Shown in pieces: positions 41,301-56,300 of a DNA stretch of 64,000 nt (positions are counted from its first letter, which is position 1; every line of letters starts with the position of its first letter). A program made the position numbers and the translations under genes. The notes beneath the pieces are model-generated. The model did no database searches. It was not told the DNA's origin and saw only the letters and a list, made by a program, of their open reading frames with translations. Origin of the DNA: Isochrysis galbana (taxonomy: Eukaryota > Haptophyta > Isochrysidales > Isochrysidaceae); NCBI GenBank assembly GCA_018136815.1, contig CM030934.1, positions 5,157,587 through 5,221,586 on the forward strand, in the 5' to 3' direction.

Positions 41301-44300
41301 GACGGTTATCTTGATGTGAAAGGGAGATTCTGGCCTTCAGGTTCTGCATGGCGGAGCGTGCTCTCAAAGCAAACTCGGCATTTGTTGCACGTGGATTAAC
41401 TCCACGCGTGGCCGCTCTGTCATCTCGCTGGAGTGCTTGTCCCACGCCTTTTGGAGCCTGACGGGAGGCTGCAAGAGCTACTCCTACATCTTTTTGACCC
41501 TGTATGGACAAAGCAATTTGTTCAAGTAGGGACGGGTGCGAGGGCACGCTGCCAAGAAATTTCAGCCAATTCAGATGAACGAGCGCCGACACTGCAGGAC
41601 CCAGAGAGGACAGGGCTTCTTGCAAGGCGCTTGCTCCTTGATCAATACGAAGCAGGCCAAAGCCAAGTGACCGCATCCTGGTACTATTAGAAGCTGCGGC
41701 CGCCATGCCGACATCGGCCCAAGGACCCCATTGAATTGACGCCGCAGCACAGCCCGTTAGCCTTCGGCGGCGGCTGGTCGCATCCAAGCAGCAATTTGCT
41801 GCTGCGTAATTTGCCTGGCCACTGCCGCCAAGTAGTGCTGCGATGGAAGAGAAGAAGACGAAGGCCCCTACGTCTAGCCCTGCGCACCCTAGCTGAAGAC
41901 CCCAAGCGCCAATGGCCTTGGCGGCGTATACGAGCTTGAAGCTGTGAGCGCCCTGCATGCGGAGCGCTCCATCAGCTAGGATCCCTGCGGCATGCCACAC
42001 TCCAGCCAGCATTTCTCGAGCCGCCTTAGCATATGTCAATATACGGCGAACATCAACATACTCTCCTACATTACACCGGACCGCATGGACAAGTGCGATC
42101 GACTGTTCTAACTCTGCTTGTTGTCCGGCTACGATGCGGCCAGACCGAGATGCCAACACCAAGCCGGTTGCTCCTTTTTTGATAAGCCACATGCCCGTTA
42201 TTAAACCGAGGCCACTAGTACCACCTGAGATCAAATGAGTGCCCCGACACACTTTTCGTGACACTTGCTCTTTGCACGAGTACTGGAAGAGCCGAGGCAC
42301 TGCGGCCACTTGACGGGACATGACCACCTCAGGCTCCGAGTACGGCAGATTAATTGCCATGGCAAGATAGCTATGCTCTTGTAGGCCATAACCATCCAAG
42401 TGCCATGCCTGCACACCTGGTGACTCAGAATGGAGAGCGCGGGAGAGTCCAAGCAGACCGGCGTGAAGTGGGCGTGCTGTGCCCGCTGTGCGAGCCCCTT
42501 CGACGCCGGTATTCAGCAACCACATCGGCATGACCGTGGCCGTTTGTTGTTGTCGAACCAAGTGAAGGGCAGCTTCGATGGTCGGCAGTGGAGATGCAGC
42601 TACGCTGCCAAGTGGCAGCGAAAACGCGATTGCTCCAGCATCGCGTCGCCGGTACGTGGTCCTTTCCGTTGCGATTGACACGGGCCGCTCGCTCTTGCGG
42701 GCACAAATGGCGAGGCATCTTGGAATAAGAGGTCTTCCCCAGTGTGCAGGCTCCCGGTTCCACCAAGCTTCAGGGACTCCCTGAGCGAGAAAGTGTTCGA
42801 GCGTGTCTGTGAAGGCCGCCGAAGAGTTTGAAATGCACCGTGTCACCACATCCAGGTGATCGCCGGCAAGACGCAAGGCAATAGCAGAGCCGTACACGTG
42901 CAACTTGTCTACAGCGATTCCAGGGAACAACTCTTTCCATGTGGACCAACGTGCGCCAGACAATGGCATCAATATATCGGGCTGCGTTTGGAGATTCGTG
43001 GTGCGGAGAGGCTCGAGACAGGCTGATAGTGTGTGCAATGCGCGCCTGCATTGCCAGTACACAGGGAGCAACCTCTTGAATTGCTCGACCCTTTGAAAAA
43101 GATCTGCTTGAGAAGTGGCAGCATCTGATAATTGCGCTCCGACGAAGTAGGGAAGCGCCTCCTCGGGTAAGCTCAGAAGCTGCGGAAACCTGGTCAAGAC
43201 CGTTGCACCGCTCTCGATGTTGAGGTAAAGGAGGAGTACTCCCACCGCCGCAAGGCGGAGACTCGAGAGCTTCATCGGCAGCTGCAGGTGTTTGGGCACG
43301 GCTGGAGGCGGGTCGATGAGCACCAATCGACGAGGGCATCCACCTAGTGTTTGTACGGCACGAGCGACGTGTAGAGCCAGCGCAGCGCCGAAAGATGCGC
43401 CGATCATGTCGAAAGGCTTGGAGCCAAACGCGGCAAATACGGCTGCAGCATACTCTTTCACCATAGAGGCGGCCGCGTCGGCATCGGGCTCGAGAGGAGA
43501 AGTATTGTAGAGACCATTATGTCTCAGAGCATATATATCATTTTGCTGAATTGCCTCGCTCCATAATCTGCCAAAGCCACGGTGGTCTCCGAGGAGGCCA
43601 TGGGAGATGACGAGCGGGGGGGGACGAATGGTTGCCATCATATTGGCGCGTCGCAGTAGGAGAAGGCACGGGTGGCGCGGATCAACCTCGGTGGGCTCGC
43701 CCCGACGCACTGAGGCTTGGTGCGGAGGAACGGATGCCACAGCTGCGCGACCGGGATGAATATCGCCCCATGCAACGTTGAGAGCATCCTCGGGTACCGT
43801 CGTTGGATCGGTCCCCAGCAAGTCGCTGAATCTCGTAGCAAGCTTCGTTGGCTCAGCTTGCCCAGGTGAAGATGTGGAGGTGACCTCCCTACTAGGTGCA
43901 GGTGACGTGATCTCGTAATTGATCACTTGACCGGCGTTGGCAAGTGGCTGCGGACAAGCGGGTCTAGAAAGCAGGGCGTCCCGCAGCGGCTTGCGACCGC
44001 TGGGCGTGTCATCAGCCGGAGAGAGTGGAGGGCGCAAAAGATGTAAGCTGCCTGCGAGCCCGACGGGTGGCTGCGCTGCCAGCCAGGCAGCGAAGTGCAC
44101 TGCTCGCTCAATAGCAGCAAAAATGTTGTCCTTTTCTTCATGCGAGGTGCAAGTTCCGAGGAGACTGCCTTTGACACTGATTCGATAGTCCGCAGCCCTG
44201 CAAATCATGCGTGCAGGACCTGCAACCTTCCCATGGACGACGCAAATGATTGGAATGTGAAGGTTTCGCAGGTCTGAAAGCGCATCCACGAGTTCATGGG

Positions 44301-47300
44301 ACCAATCGGCTCCAACCACCTTCCAATTCACGGACAAGAGCACGAGCGAGCGCAGTGCATTCGATGTGGATCGCAAATCGGCGACGGCTGTCCTTATCTG
44401 CCCTGCAAGCGCCCCGACATTCTCCGGCATTGAAAGCTTCAAAGCGCCGACTCCCGATGTCTCGTCGTGCGCAATCGCAGCTACTCTACCAGTGGCATCT
44501 CCATTTTGGTCGCTGAGGCGCGCAACTAGTCCATCTAATGTTGAAGGGATAGGCATCTCGGTCGCTTGTTTCGACGGAGCGAATTCTATGGAGTCTGCCT
44601 GCGCAAAGGCTTCCTGAGCCAGAAAGTTGCGTTCCGTTGCGGAAAGAGCTTGCGTGCTCTCGGCCAACTGCATGTCGATGGCGCAAGCCAGCTCGAAAGC
44701 CAGCGCCTGCGCATCATCTTGAGTTCCGCAAACATGTTGGACTAGGCCAATGCGGCGCGCTTCTTGTGCGCCGAGCTTGTCGTCACGGAGGTATAGCTGC
44801 ATCGCCACGTCGGGCCCGACAGTCTCAGCCAAATTACGGGTCAACATTCCGGCAGGAGTCAAACCCCGCGTGACCTCACCGCATTGAAACGTTGCTTCCT
44901 CGGATGCGACGATGCAATCTGTGTTCAACGCAACAGCTAGCCCACCGCCAAGAACCGTGCCATGCACCGCGCTAATAACTGGGACCCCCAGAGTACGGAG
45001 TGCAACGAAGCCGGCAAATGCATCCAAAGAAGTTCTGGCTGTGCCAACTCGGCCGGACTTGACCTTCGCCATTCTATACATGTTCCCGCCCGGGCAAAAG
45101 TGGGCACCTCGACCTTGAACGACAACGGCTTTGACTCGTGATCTGGGCTGCTTGCGCAGCCAAATCACCGCACAAATCATATTGTGAGCCATCTCCATGC
45201 TGATGGTATTGAAGTGTCCGGGGTCGTTGAGCTCCAGTACGGCAACGCACACGGTATCGTGTAAAGTAAGCGTGATCAAAGCTCCACTGCTCAAAGGTAA
45301 TTTGGATGGCTCGGCCAGTATGAGCGCCTCTTCAGGAGAGACGGATAGCGCGGATGGCGCAAGCAAGAGGCGCACGTGATCGTCGTCGGATCCCTCAATC
45401 TCATGGGCCTGTACCGGTTTCCATGACGTAATGTACATGTGCGAAGTTGTGCTTAGAGGCATGGTTGGCCTTGAGGCCGTTGTTTCGCCGATATTTGGAT
45501 CAGCGCTCATCTCCCAGTCGCCTGGGTACGAGGATTTGGTGGTGTTCTCGAGATCGCGCCCATGTAGCTTTGTCCAAAGCTCTCGTGACTCAAAGGCATC
45601 AAGCCTGACTAAGGTGCGGCGGTGCGATTCCAGGCCGATCAGCCTAACGCTCATCGTACCGTCTCCGGCAACTTGAAGTGCCGCCGCTAGACCACGACCG
45701 CGCCCACCGCTTAGTTGAGCCGAAGCGATTGCATACGGCAACTTGGGTTGTCCAGAGGCCCCTTTGACCACAGTTGCCGAGAGATCAATGGCTCCGGTGA
45801 GGTCAGCGGGGTGGATTCTCAAGGCACGGTCATTTCGACGCTGGTGCAACAATGCGGTTACACACGGCGAGCTTGCGGTGGATGACCAAATCCCCCGAAC
45901 AGTGCGGAAGGCTGGTCCATATTCGAGGCTGCACCGCTTTAGCTCGCTATAGAACGAATGCACGTCCACAAGGCAAGGTGTGAAAGAGCGCAGTCTCATC
46001 ACCGTAGCATCCTCCTCCATAGTAGCCGCTGAGTGCGACTCGCCCACACACAACGGGATCAATGAGGCGGCATTCAATTGGGTCTCATCCGTGCAATTCG
46101 CTGTACCGATCTGAAATTGGCCGCTGTCGAAAGCGCACGACAGCCATCGTTCGTCTGCAGCTTCGATTACAAGTGGCTGAAGAAAGGACACCCGGCGGAG
46201 GGCGGCGTCGTTGCCCTCGCGTGAAATCCTGGAGTGCCCTGCGCTGGCCATCTCTAAGAAGCCAGCACTGGGAAAGACAATTGCGCCTCGCACGCAATGA
46301 TCAACCACCAATGCTTGCACTTTTCGGTTAATCAAAGAAGAGAACGATGCGCTCTTCTCGTCAAGCACGACAAGTGATTGCAAAAGCGGGTGTGAAGTTT
46401 GGTACCAAGCAAAGTTCCTGCGCCGGAACGCCAGCCCGCTTGTTAGGGACGACGTCATTGTCAGAATTGGCGATGCTTTTTCGATCAAGGCATGCGCAAT
46501 GGTCCCAAAAAGTCCAAAAGAACTGACACCGCCGAGCGAGTGATTATGTGCAGCTGAAAGCTGAATGGGCAGCATAGCCGAGACATTCTGTTGCTCAAAA
46601 GCACGTGATACATGTGGGTTGGGGGTCCTCAATTGGGCGTTCGGGGCCATCCGGGACGTAGCTTGCTGCCATGCTTGCACAAGAAGTCCAGCAAGCCCCG
46701 ATGCCGGCTCTCCGTGTGCCCCAGCCGCCTTGAAGCTGCCAACATACAAAGGTTCGACTGCGGAACGCTCAGCCAACACAGATAGTGTCAAGGTGCTCAC
46801 TTCGATGGGGTCGCCCAACGGAGTTCCCGTCCCGTGCGCCTCATAACCGGTGAGCGCGTCGGGATGGAAAGACCCCAGGGCAAAACTGGCGCGAAGGAGT
46901 GCTTGCTGCGCACGACCATTTGGAGCCGTCAGGCTGGCACTGGGGCCATCTTGCCTGACGATGCAGCCCACAAAACGATGACCGGATGGCGTCCTTTCGC
47001 TCGGTCGAAGAAGGGCTGCATAACACCCTTCTCCACGGCCATAGCCATCTGCGCGCCGGTCGAAAGTGAAAGAGCGGCCGCTTCGTGACGTCATTCCTGT
47101 CTGAGCCATGCAGGCGTTTTGATGAGGGCTAAAGATCATGTTGACACCTAAAGCTACGGAGACATAGCTCTCCCCAAGCATTATGGAGCGCCACGAGTTG
47201 TGCGTTGCGACGAGCCCGCTAGAGCAGACGGTATCTATTGAAACACATGGACCCTGCAAGCCGAGCGTAAAAGAGAGGCGCCCAGCAGATACTGCACATC

Positions 47301-50300
47301 CTGCAGCGACCGTCACATATCCACTTGATGTTGATGAGTTGGTTAGACACACTTCAGCGAAGCCCGGATGTGACATCCCTACGAATATGCCAGTAAGACT
47401 CTCCTTCAAAGTCGACTTTGTCATGGTCGCACTATGCAGCGCCGCGTACCCGACTTCGAGCAACAGGCGCTGTTGAGGATCGATGGCAGCCGCTTCAGCT
47501 GCTAGAATAGAGAAATGTTGGTTGTCGAAAAGCTCGGCGCCCTCGATGAACGCCGCATAACGCTGCCTATCGGCAATAGCATCCGATCCCGGCGCGACAT
47601 TGAGGCGAGCCTCAACGTCCCAACGCGACAAAGGCACCTCGGTGACTGCGTCGTGAGCCCTACTAGCCATGCACCAAAAGTTTTTACCGCGTGCACCATC
47701 CGGGCCAACCGCACAGGTTGAAACCATGTCCACGAAATACTCCTTTTCGACATTTATTGTCATAGGCGGCGTGTGAGACAGCCCATCTGCATCACAATTT
47801 GCTCCTGGTGCAAGGAAGGCAGCGATCGCACGTGCTGTTGGATGCTCGAACACGAGAGTTGCCGGGAGGACCGCTCCGTCGCCAGCGACAGCTTGTAGCT
47901 GATTGCGCAATTCGACCACACCGAGCGAGTCGAGACCCGACTCCATCAACGGCATGTCAGCGTCAAGGTTCGAAGACGTCCCCAGGGTCGATCGGGCCAG
48001 GTCCAAGACGGCGTTCAGGGAAATGAAGACATGGGGAGGAGCGCTCATCCCATCCTTTCGTTCAAGTAAAGCCGTGTCAGTTGTCGACTTTGAGTCAATC
48101 GCTGCCGATCGTACGTGTGCGAACAATGACAAGGGAGCCATGTGGTCGAGCAAAAGAGCCCAGTCAACGATGAGCACGGCGTGTACCATGGGTGCCATCG
48201 GCGAGAACGATGCATGCAATGCCAATTCGCCATCAGCCATACCGATCATGCCCAAACCGAGTCCACGCAAACGAGTACGGATGGAGGCCTCCGCCGCCAT
48301 CCCGACGTCGGCCCAAGGACCCCACTGCACCGACGCGCCGACTTGGCCGGCCAATCGTCGAGAGCAACTCGTCGCATCAAGAGTGCTGTTGGCCGCGGAG
48401 TAGTTGGCTTGTCCGCTCCCTCCGAGCAACGCAGCGATTGAAGAGAATTGGATGCACGCGTCAAGCGGCGCCAGCGCGCATCCATGCTCGAGATTCCAAG
48501 CACCGAGCGCTTTCGGCGCGAACACCCGTCTGAAAGATAGAGCGCTTTGCGAGGGCATCAGACAGTCGGCGAGCACACCCGCTGCGTGCCACACGCCCCT
48601 CAGCTCCGAGCCGCCAGACCCAGCCACACACGAGAGCAGAAGGCGCGTGTCAGACACCTCTGCTACGTCGCATGCACACGCCAATAATCGGAGACGTTCC
48701 GCTTGGTCGATCAAGGATCTGCTCGCCTGCGCGACGCGACCACTCCGGGAGGCCAGCGCGACCCTCGCCGCACCTTGGCGGCCGAGCCACTTACCCGTGA
48801 GCAGGCCGAGGCCGCCCGTGCCGCCAGAGATGAGATGCACACCGTCGACCGCCGGCGCTTGCGAACCAGTCGAGCCAAGACGGTCCAACCTTGGCACCCT
48901 CGTAGACTGGCCGGCGAAGCACAGCTCCGGCTCCGATGCAGGCGAAGACGACGCAACCGCCAACGACTCAGGCAGGCGATCGCCGCAGCAGTCTAGGTGC
49001 CAAGCAGCGGCGCTTGCAGCCTCAGCGTGTACCGTGCGCAAGAGGCCGAGCAGGCCTCCAAATGTGGGACGCGAGACGGAAGCGGGGCTACATGGCTGGG
49101 CGCCAGCATTCAGAACCCACAACGGGTAGGGACGACGGGCCAACTGCAGACGCGCTAGCTGCAGCGCGCCCTCCATCGCCGGCAACGTGGACAGAGCAGA
49201 TGCGCGAGCCAACGCAAGGCTCATTCCAAGCCCATCGGCGTGGTTGCGCCGAAGGTCTGCTGAGCTTGGTAGCCCTCGTGCCGTATAATTCGCGCGAGCG
49301 CCAAGGACGAGTGGGCTCGTCTCCAGCAGCCCCTTCGAAGCACCCTGCTCCGTCTCCCACCAGGTCGAGGGCGAATCGCATCCCAAGAAGCCTACGAGCG
49401 CGTCAGTGAAGATGGGCTCGCGGTTTCCGATGCACCGCGTCACGACATCAATGTGTTTGCCGGCCAGGCGCATCGACAAAACAGGGCCGTACGGCGCGAG
49501 CGCGTCCTCCGTCACGCCTGGGAACATCTCGCACCACGTGGGCCAACGGTCAGAGGATAGCGCCATCAAGATGGCTCGCTCATGCCCACTCTCAATGCCC
49601 GAGAAGGGCTCGATGTTGACTGAGAGCGTGTGGAGAGCGTGCCGGCACTGACGGTACACGGGCAGCATCCGCTCGAATGTGGAGGCAAGCTCCAATACCT
49701 CGGCGTGTGATGCGCCTCGAGGTAGGCACTGGGCTGCCACGAAGCAGCCGAGCGCCTCCTCTGGCAACGTCGTGAGTTGAGGGAAGCGCGTCCACACATC
49801 GGCCCCCATCTCGATCCGCAGATGAATCAGCAGCACACCCATTGCCGCCAACCGGAGCTCCGAGAGCATCTGCGGCACCGGCAGATCCCTTGGCACTGCC
49901 GGCGGCGGGTCGACAAGCACGATCCGACGAGGCTGCGCGCCGAGCTCGCCCGCAGCGCGCGCGACGTGAAAAGCAAGTGCTGCGCCAAATGATGCACCGA
50001 TCACGTCGAACGGCTTCTCCCCGAAACATGCAAGCAGCGCGGTAGCATACTCGCCGACCATGGCCGCCGACCCATGCTCGTCGAGAGGGAAAGCGGCGGA
50101 ACCGTCCAGGCCGCGATGCCTTAGGGCGTAAACGTCGCTATGAGCCAGCGCAGTGCCCCACAGGTTGCCGAAGCCGCGGTGGTCTCCGAGCAGCCCGTGT
50201 GCGATGACCAGCGGAGCTTGCTCAATCTTGGAGTTCTCCGCCTTCCGCAGCAACAGCAAAGATGGATGTGCCGGGTCGACGATAGACGGTTCGACCCGTC

Positions 50301-53300
50301 TCTCGACGGCGCGCGGGGGCGCACCAGTGCTCTCGGTCAGACCGCGCGATTCCTCCTCCTCGTCCCATGCGTCCACCAGGGCATCCAGCGGCGTACACTC
50401 GGAGCTGGCGGACAGCTTGGCGCACATTCGCTTAGCGAGCGAGCCCGGCTCCGCGCACGGCTCGTCGGTGGCATCACGAGCTTCTACGCCAGGGGTCCAA
50501 GCGCTAGCCGCCACGGCATACGATATCTTGTCGACGACAGAGGATACCCGCGCGGCACGCGCAGGAAGTGGCGGTCGCAACGCGTTTCGCAGCGCTTGGC
50601 GTGGACTAGAAATCATCCCTGCGCCCTGCAACGGGAGGCGCATCAACTCCAGAGTGCCTGCAAGCCCAACAGACGGCTGCGCTGCGAGCCACGCCGCAAA
50701 CTCAAGGGCACGCTCCCAGGCCGCATCAAGGTTGGGCGCGGCCTCGTGAATCAGGTGAGCTGCCGCCGCGGTGCTCGATCCGTCCCCAATCCTGTAGTCG
50801 CAGGCCTCGCAAGCCAGCAAGCCGAGCCCGCACACGCTGCCATGCACCACGCTGATGAGCGGGATGCGCAGGGATCGCAACCTTGTGAGGACAGACAAGA
50901 GCTCCTCGATGCTCGCGGTCTCCACGTCTTGCCAGGTTGCACTGCACAAGACGAGCGCAAGCACGCGGCGGGTCCGGTTGCGTATCGCCTCGAACGCGGC
51001 TTCGAGCTGTGCTGCTACGACAGCTGCGCATTGAGCGCAAGAGAACTCGATTGCACTCACGCCCGAATCGTCGTCACAGGCGACGCGAATCGGGGGCACC
51101 GACTTGGCCGCGTCATCCACCGCAGGCAGCGACGTCCACACGAGATTCGGTCGCGAAGGGCTGACAGCCACTGGAGCGCGGCGGGCGCCCGCCGCAGACT
51201 TGGCTTGCGACCAAGCCTCCGACGCGAGAATGCGGCGCTCCGACAACGAAAGAGCACGCACGCCCACCTCGCGCGCGGCAACAGCGCCTGCGGCTAGCGC
51301 TGACGCCATCGCCTGTGCTTGCTCTGGCGTGTCGCAAACGTGCTGCACAAGCCCGAGGGAAAGCGCCTCTCCCGTCCCGACTTCCTCGTCGCGCAAGTAG
51401 AGCCTCATGGCCGCGACGGGACCGACGGCCTCAGCAAGGCTCCGAGTCAGCAGACCCGCGGGTGTCAGACCCCGCGTGAGCTCGCCGTGCTGGAAGGTGG
51501 CGTCTTTTGACGCTACTACACAGTCGGTGAGCAAGGCAATTGCGAGCCCGCCTCCGAGCACAGTGCCGTGCACCGCGCTCACGACAGGAACAGACAGGGT
51601 TCGCAGAGCGACGAAACCAGCGAATAAGTCCACGGAGCTCCTGGCCGACTCCGTCATCCTCCCCGAGCTGCCACGCCGCAACTTGTACAGGTTGCCACCA
51701 GGGCAGAAGTGCGGCCCTCTGCCCTGCACGACCACTGAGCCGACCGTCGAAGCCGGCTGCGCACGGAGCCACAGCACGGCCCGCAGCATATCGGCTGCCA
51801 TCTCACCGCTGAGCGCGTTGAAGTGCTCCGGGTCATTCAGTTCGAGCACCGCGACGCGGGTGTCGCGGTGTAGAGTCAGAGAGACCAGCGAGCCGTCGCC
51901 GGGTGGCAGCGTCGGCCGCTCCGCCAAAATGAGCGCCTCCTCCGCACTCGCACAGAGAGGTGAGGGAGCGACGAGGTCGAGCAATGGATCGGAGGAGAAC
52001 GGCGCCACCGCGGGGTCGATGTCACGCCATGAGATACAATACATCTTCGATGCTGCAAACGTAGGAGAGCTGGCCGTCGGACGCGCTCGGCGACGCGCCC
52101 CTTGAGACCACGCAAAGCGTCGGCGATGGAACTCGGGTGCAGTCGAGGCGAATCGTGCCGTCAGGTCCGCAACCTTCACGTCTCGCCAGCTGCGGCTCAT
52201 CACACCATGTGCAATGGTTCCATTCAAGCCGAACGACGACACGCTTCCCGCGTGACGGGGAGTCTGCCGGGATGCTAGCGAAAGCAGTTGCACTGGCATC
52301 ACCCCAGGTGACCCGGCGATCGTCTCGACCACGTGCACGTTCATGATGCGGAGCTGCGCATTGGGAGGTGCCTGCTCCGCCATGAGACGTAGTCCGAGAC
52401 AAACCAAGCCACAGGCTCCTGCGGCGGCTTCCGCGTGGCCCCAATTCGCTTTGCTCGAACCGATAGCCAGCGGCCTACCACCACCGCGGCGGACTAGAAC
52501 GGACGCTTCGAGGGCTCGAATTTCAACCGGGTCGCCGAGAGGGGTCCCAGTCCCGTGAGCCTCGTAGCCGAACAAGTCGGACTCGAGCAGCGATGCGTCG
52601 GCAAGCGCCGCACGGATGAGCTGCCGCTGGGCTTGGCCGTTGGGAGCGGTGAGTGACGCTGACTTTCCATCCTGCTGCACGGCCGCGCCCTCGAACACAG
52701 CCTTCTCGACGTCGTCGGCACTCCGTAGCAGCATCGAGTAGCAGCCCTCGCCACGAACATACCCATCGGCGCGAGCGTCGAATGTGTGGCAGCGGCCTCG
52801 AGTCGACAACATTCCTGCGTTAGCGAACGAAAGGGACACGACCTGCGAGAAAATCATGCCGATGCCGCAAGATAGCGCAGCAACGGACTCTGAGCGTTCT
52901 AAGGATCGCAGGCTTGTGTGAGCAGCTACGAGTCCGCTCGAGCATGCGGTGTCGATACTGAGGCAAGGGCCCTGCAACCCCAGGGCGAACGAAAGGCGGC
53001 CAGCAGCCATTGAGCAACCTAAGGCCGTGGGAGCGTAGCCACTCGTCAAATGACCATTCCGCGACATGACCTCGCTATACTCTGAAGCCCATATGCCAAC
53101 AAAGACGCCCATCGGCAAGCCGACCAAGTCGCCCCTCGTGTAGCCGCTCCCATGCAGTGCTTCATAGCCCCTCTCAAGCAAAATGCGCTGCATTGGGTCC
53201 ATGATGGCCGCCTCGGCTGGCGACACGAAGAAGAATGCGTTGTCGAACAAGTCCGCATCGCGCATGAAGCCGCCGTGTCGAATGTGCGAAACGCCAGGCG

Positions 53301-56300
53301 CCAACTCGGACAAAACCGCCTCCTCGACTCCCCAACGCGACGCGTCGATAGAAGTGATGCAGTCTTGCCCCGTGGACAGCGTCTGCCACAGCAGTGAGGT
53401 GTCGTGTGCTCCGCGAGGACCATGGACAGCCATTGCAGCAACCTGCACTGCGATGTCAGTCTTCCGCACCAAGCCGGGAGTGGGCATGTCGGCGGGGTCC
53501 TCTTGAGCAACATCGAAAAGACTAGCAATCGCGCGCGCAGTTGGCTGCTCAAAGACCAAGGTCGCTGGAAGAAGAACTGCGTCACCGACAAGAGCTTGAA
53601 GCCGGCTCCTCAATTCAACCACACCCAGCGAGTCGAGGCCGGACTCCATCAACGGCACGTCGGCATCGATGTACGATGAAGACGAGCCGATGGTCGAGCG
53701 GGCCACTTCCAACACCTCGTCGAGGGAGATGACGACAGCGCGAGGGACAACAACATGCGCCTCATGGCTGTTTTCCGTCCGTTGTGCTTCGATGGTGAAG
53801 TTGGACAGAAGACGCGACGCATGAACAAATTGTGTGGAGAAGACATCCCACTCAATGATCATCATCGCATGAACCATCGGCGTCCGCGGTGAAAGTGACG
53901 CTCCCAGCGCGTGCGCGCCATCGGCCATCGTAATCATGCCAAACCCGTAGCTGCGCAAGAGTGCGCCGATCGAGGCCTCCGCCGCCATCCCGACGTCGGC
54001 CCAAGGACCCCACTGCACCGATGATCCATTCCGTCCCGCCAGCCGTCGATGGCAACTTGTCGCATCGAGTGTGCAATTGGCCGCGGAGTAGTTGGCTTGC
54101 CCACTCCCTCCGAGCAACGCAGCGACTGAGGAGAAGAGCACACACGCGTCAAGCGGCGCCAGCGCGCATCCATGCTCGAGATTCCAAGCACCGAGCGCTT
54201 TCGGCGCGAACACCCGTCTGAAAGATAGAGCGCTTTGCGAGGGCATCAGACAGTCGGCGAGCACACCCGCTGCGTGCCACACGCCCCTCAGCTCCGAGCC
54301 GCCAGACCCAGCCACACACGAGAGCAGAAGGCGCGTGTCAGACACCTCTGCTACGTCGCATGCACACGCCAATAATCGGAGACGTTCCGCTTGGTCGATC
54401 AAGGATCTGCTCGCCTGCGCGACGCGACCACTCCGGGAGGCCAGCGCGACCCTCGCCGCACCTTGGCGGCCGAGCCACTTACCCGTGAGCAGGCCGAGGC
54501 CGCCCGTGCCGCCAGAGATGAGATGCACACCGTCGACCGCCGGCGCTTGCGAACCAGTCGAGCCAAGACGGTCCAACCTTGGCACCCTCGTAGACTGGCC
54601 GGCGAAGCACAGCTCCGGCTCCGATGCAGGCGAAGACGACGCAACCGCCAACGACTCAGGCAGGCGATCGCCGCAGCAGTCTAGGTGCCAAGCAGCGGCG
54701 CTTGCAGCCTCAGCGTGTACCGTGCGCAAGAGGCCGAGCAGGCCTCCAAATGTGGGACGCGAGACGGAAGCGGGGCTACATGGCTGGGCGCCAGCATTCA
54801 GAACCCACAACGGGTAGGGACGACGGGCCAACTGCAGACGCGCTAGCTGCAGCGCGCCCTCCATCGCCGGCAACGTGGACAGAGCAGATGCGCGAGCCAA
54901 CGCAAGGCTCATTCCAAGCCCATCGGCGTGGTTGCGCCGAAGGTCTGCTGAGCTTGGTAGCCCTCGTGCCGTATAATTCGCGCGAGCGCCAAGGACGAGT
55001 GGGCTCGTCTCCAGCAGCCCCTTCGAAGCACCCTGCTCCGTCTCCCACCAGGTCGAGGGCGAATCGCATCCCAAGAAGCCTTCAAGCGCGTCAGTGAAGA
55101 TGGGCTCGCGGTTTCCGATGCACCGCGTCACGACATCAATGTGTTTGCCGGCCAGGCGCATCGACAAAACAGGGCCGTACGGCGCGAGCGCGTCCTCCGT
55201 CACGCCTGGGAACATCTCGCACCACGTGGGCCAACGGTCAGAGGATAGCGCCATCAAGATGGCTCGCTCATGCCCACTCTCAATGCCCGAGAAGGGCTCG
55301 ATGTTGACTGAGAGCGTGTGGAGAGCGTGCCGGCACTGACGGTACACGGGCAGCATCCGCTCGAATGTGGAGGCAAGCTCCAATACCTCGGCGTGTGATG
55401 CGCCTCGAGGTAGGCACTGGGCTGCCACGAAGCAGCCGAGCGCCTCCTCTGGCAACGTCGTGAGTTGAGGGAAGCGCGTCCACACATCGGCCCCCATCTC
55501 GATCCGCAGATGAATCAGCAGCACACCCATTGCCGCCAACCGGAGCTCCGAGAGCATCTGCGGCACCGGCAGATCCCTTGGCACTGCCGGCGGCGGGTCG
55601 ACAAGCACGATCCGACGAGGCTGCGCGCCGAGCTCGCCCGCAGCGCGCGCGACGTGAAAAGCAAGTGCTGCGCCAAATGATGCACCGATCACGTCGAACG
55701 GCTTCTCCCCGAAACATGCAAGCAGCGCGGTAGCATACTCGCCGACCATGGCCGCCGACCCATGCTCGTCGAGAGGGAAAGCGGCGGAACCGTCCAGGCC
55801 GCGATGCCTTAGGGCGTAAACGTCGCTATGAGCCAGCGCAGTGCCCCACAGGTTGCCGAAGCCGCGGTGGTCTCCGAGCAGCCCGTGTGCGATGACCAGC
55901 GGAGCTTGCTCAATCTTGGAGTTCTTCGCCTTCCGCAGCAACAGCAAAGATGGATGTGCCGGGTCGACGATAGACGGTTCGACCCGTCTCTCGACGGCGC
56001 GCGGGGGCGCACCAGTGCTCTCGGTCAGACCGCGCGATTCCTCCTCCTCGTCCCATGCGTCCACCAGGGCATCCAGCGGCGTACACTCGGAGCTGGCGGA
56101 CAGCTTGGCGCACATTCGCTTAGCGAGCGAGCCCGGCTCCGCGCACGGCTCGTCGGTGGCATCACGAGCTTCTACGCCAGGGGTCCAAGCGCTAGCCGCC
56201 ACGGCATACGATATCTTGTCGACGACAGAGGATACCCGCGCGGCACGCGCAGGAAGTGGCGGTCGCAACGCGTTTCGCAGCGCTTGGCGTGGACTAGAAA

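Noticed and set aside
50140-51297. 385-codon plus-strand frame (and its twin at 55,828)
   Set aside because: Antisense to the hydrolase/ECH region of the PKS; arginine-rich low-information translation typical of GC-rich shadow frames.
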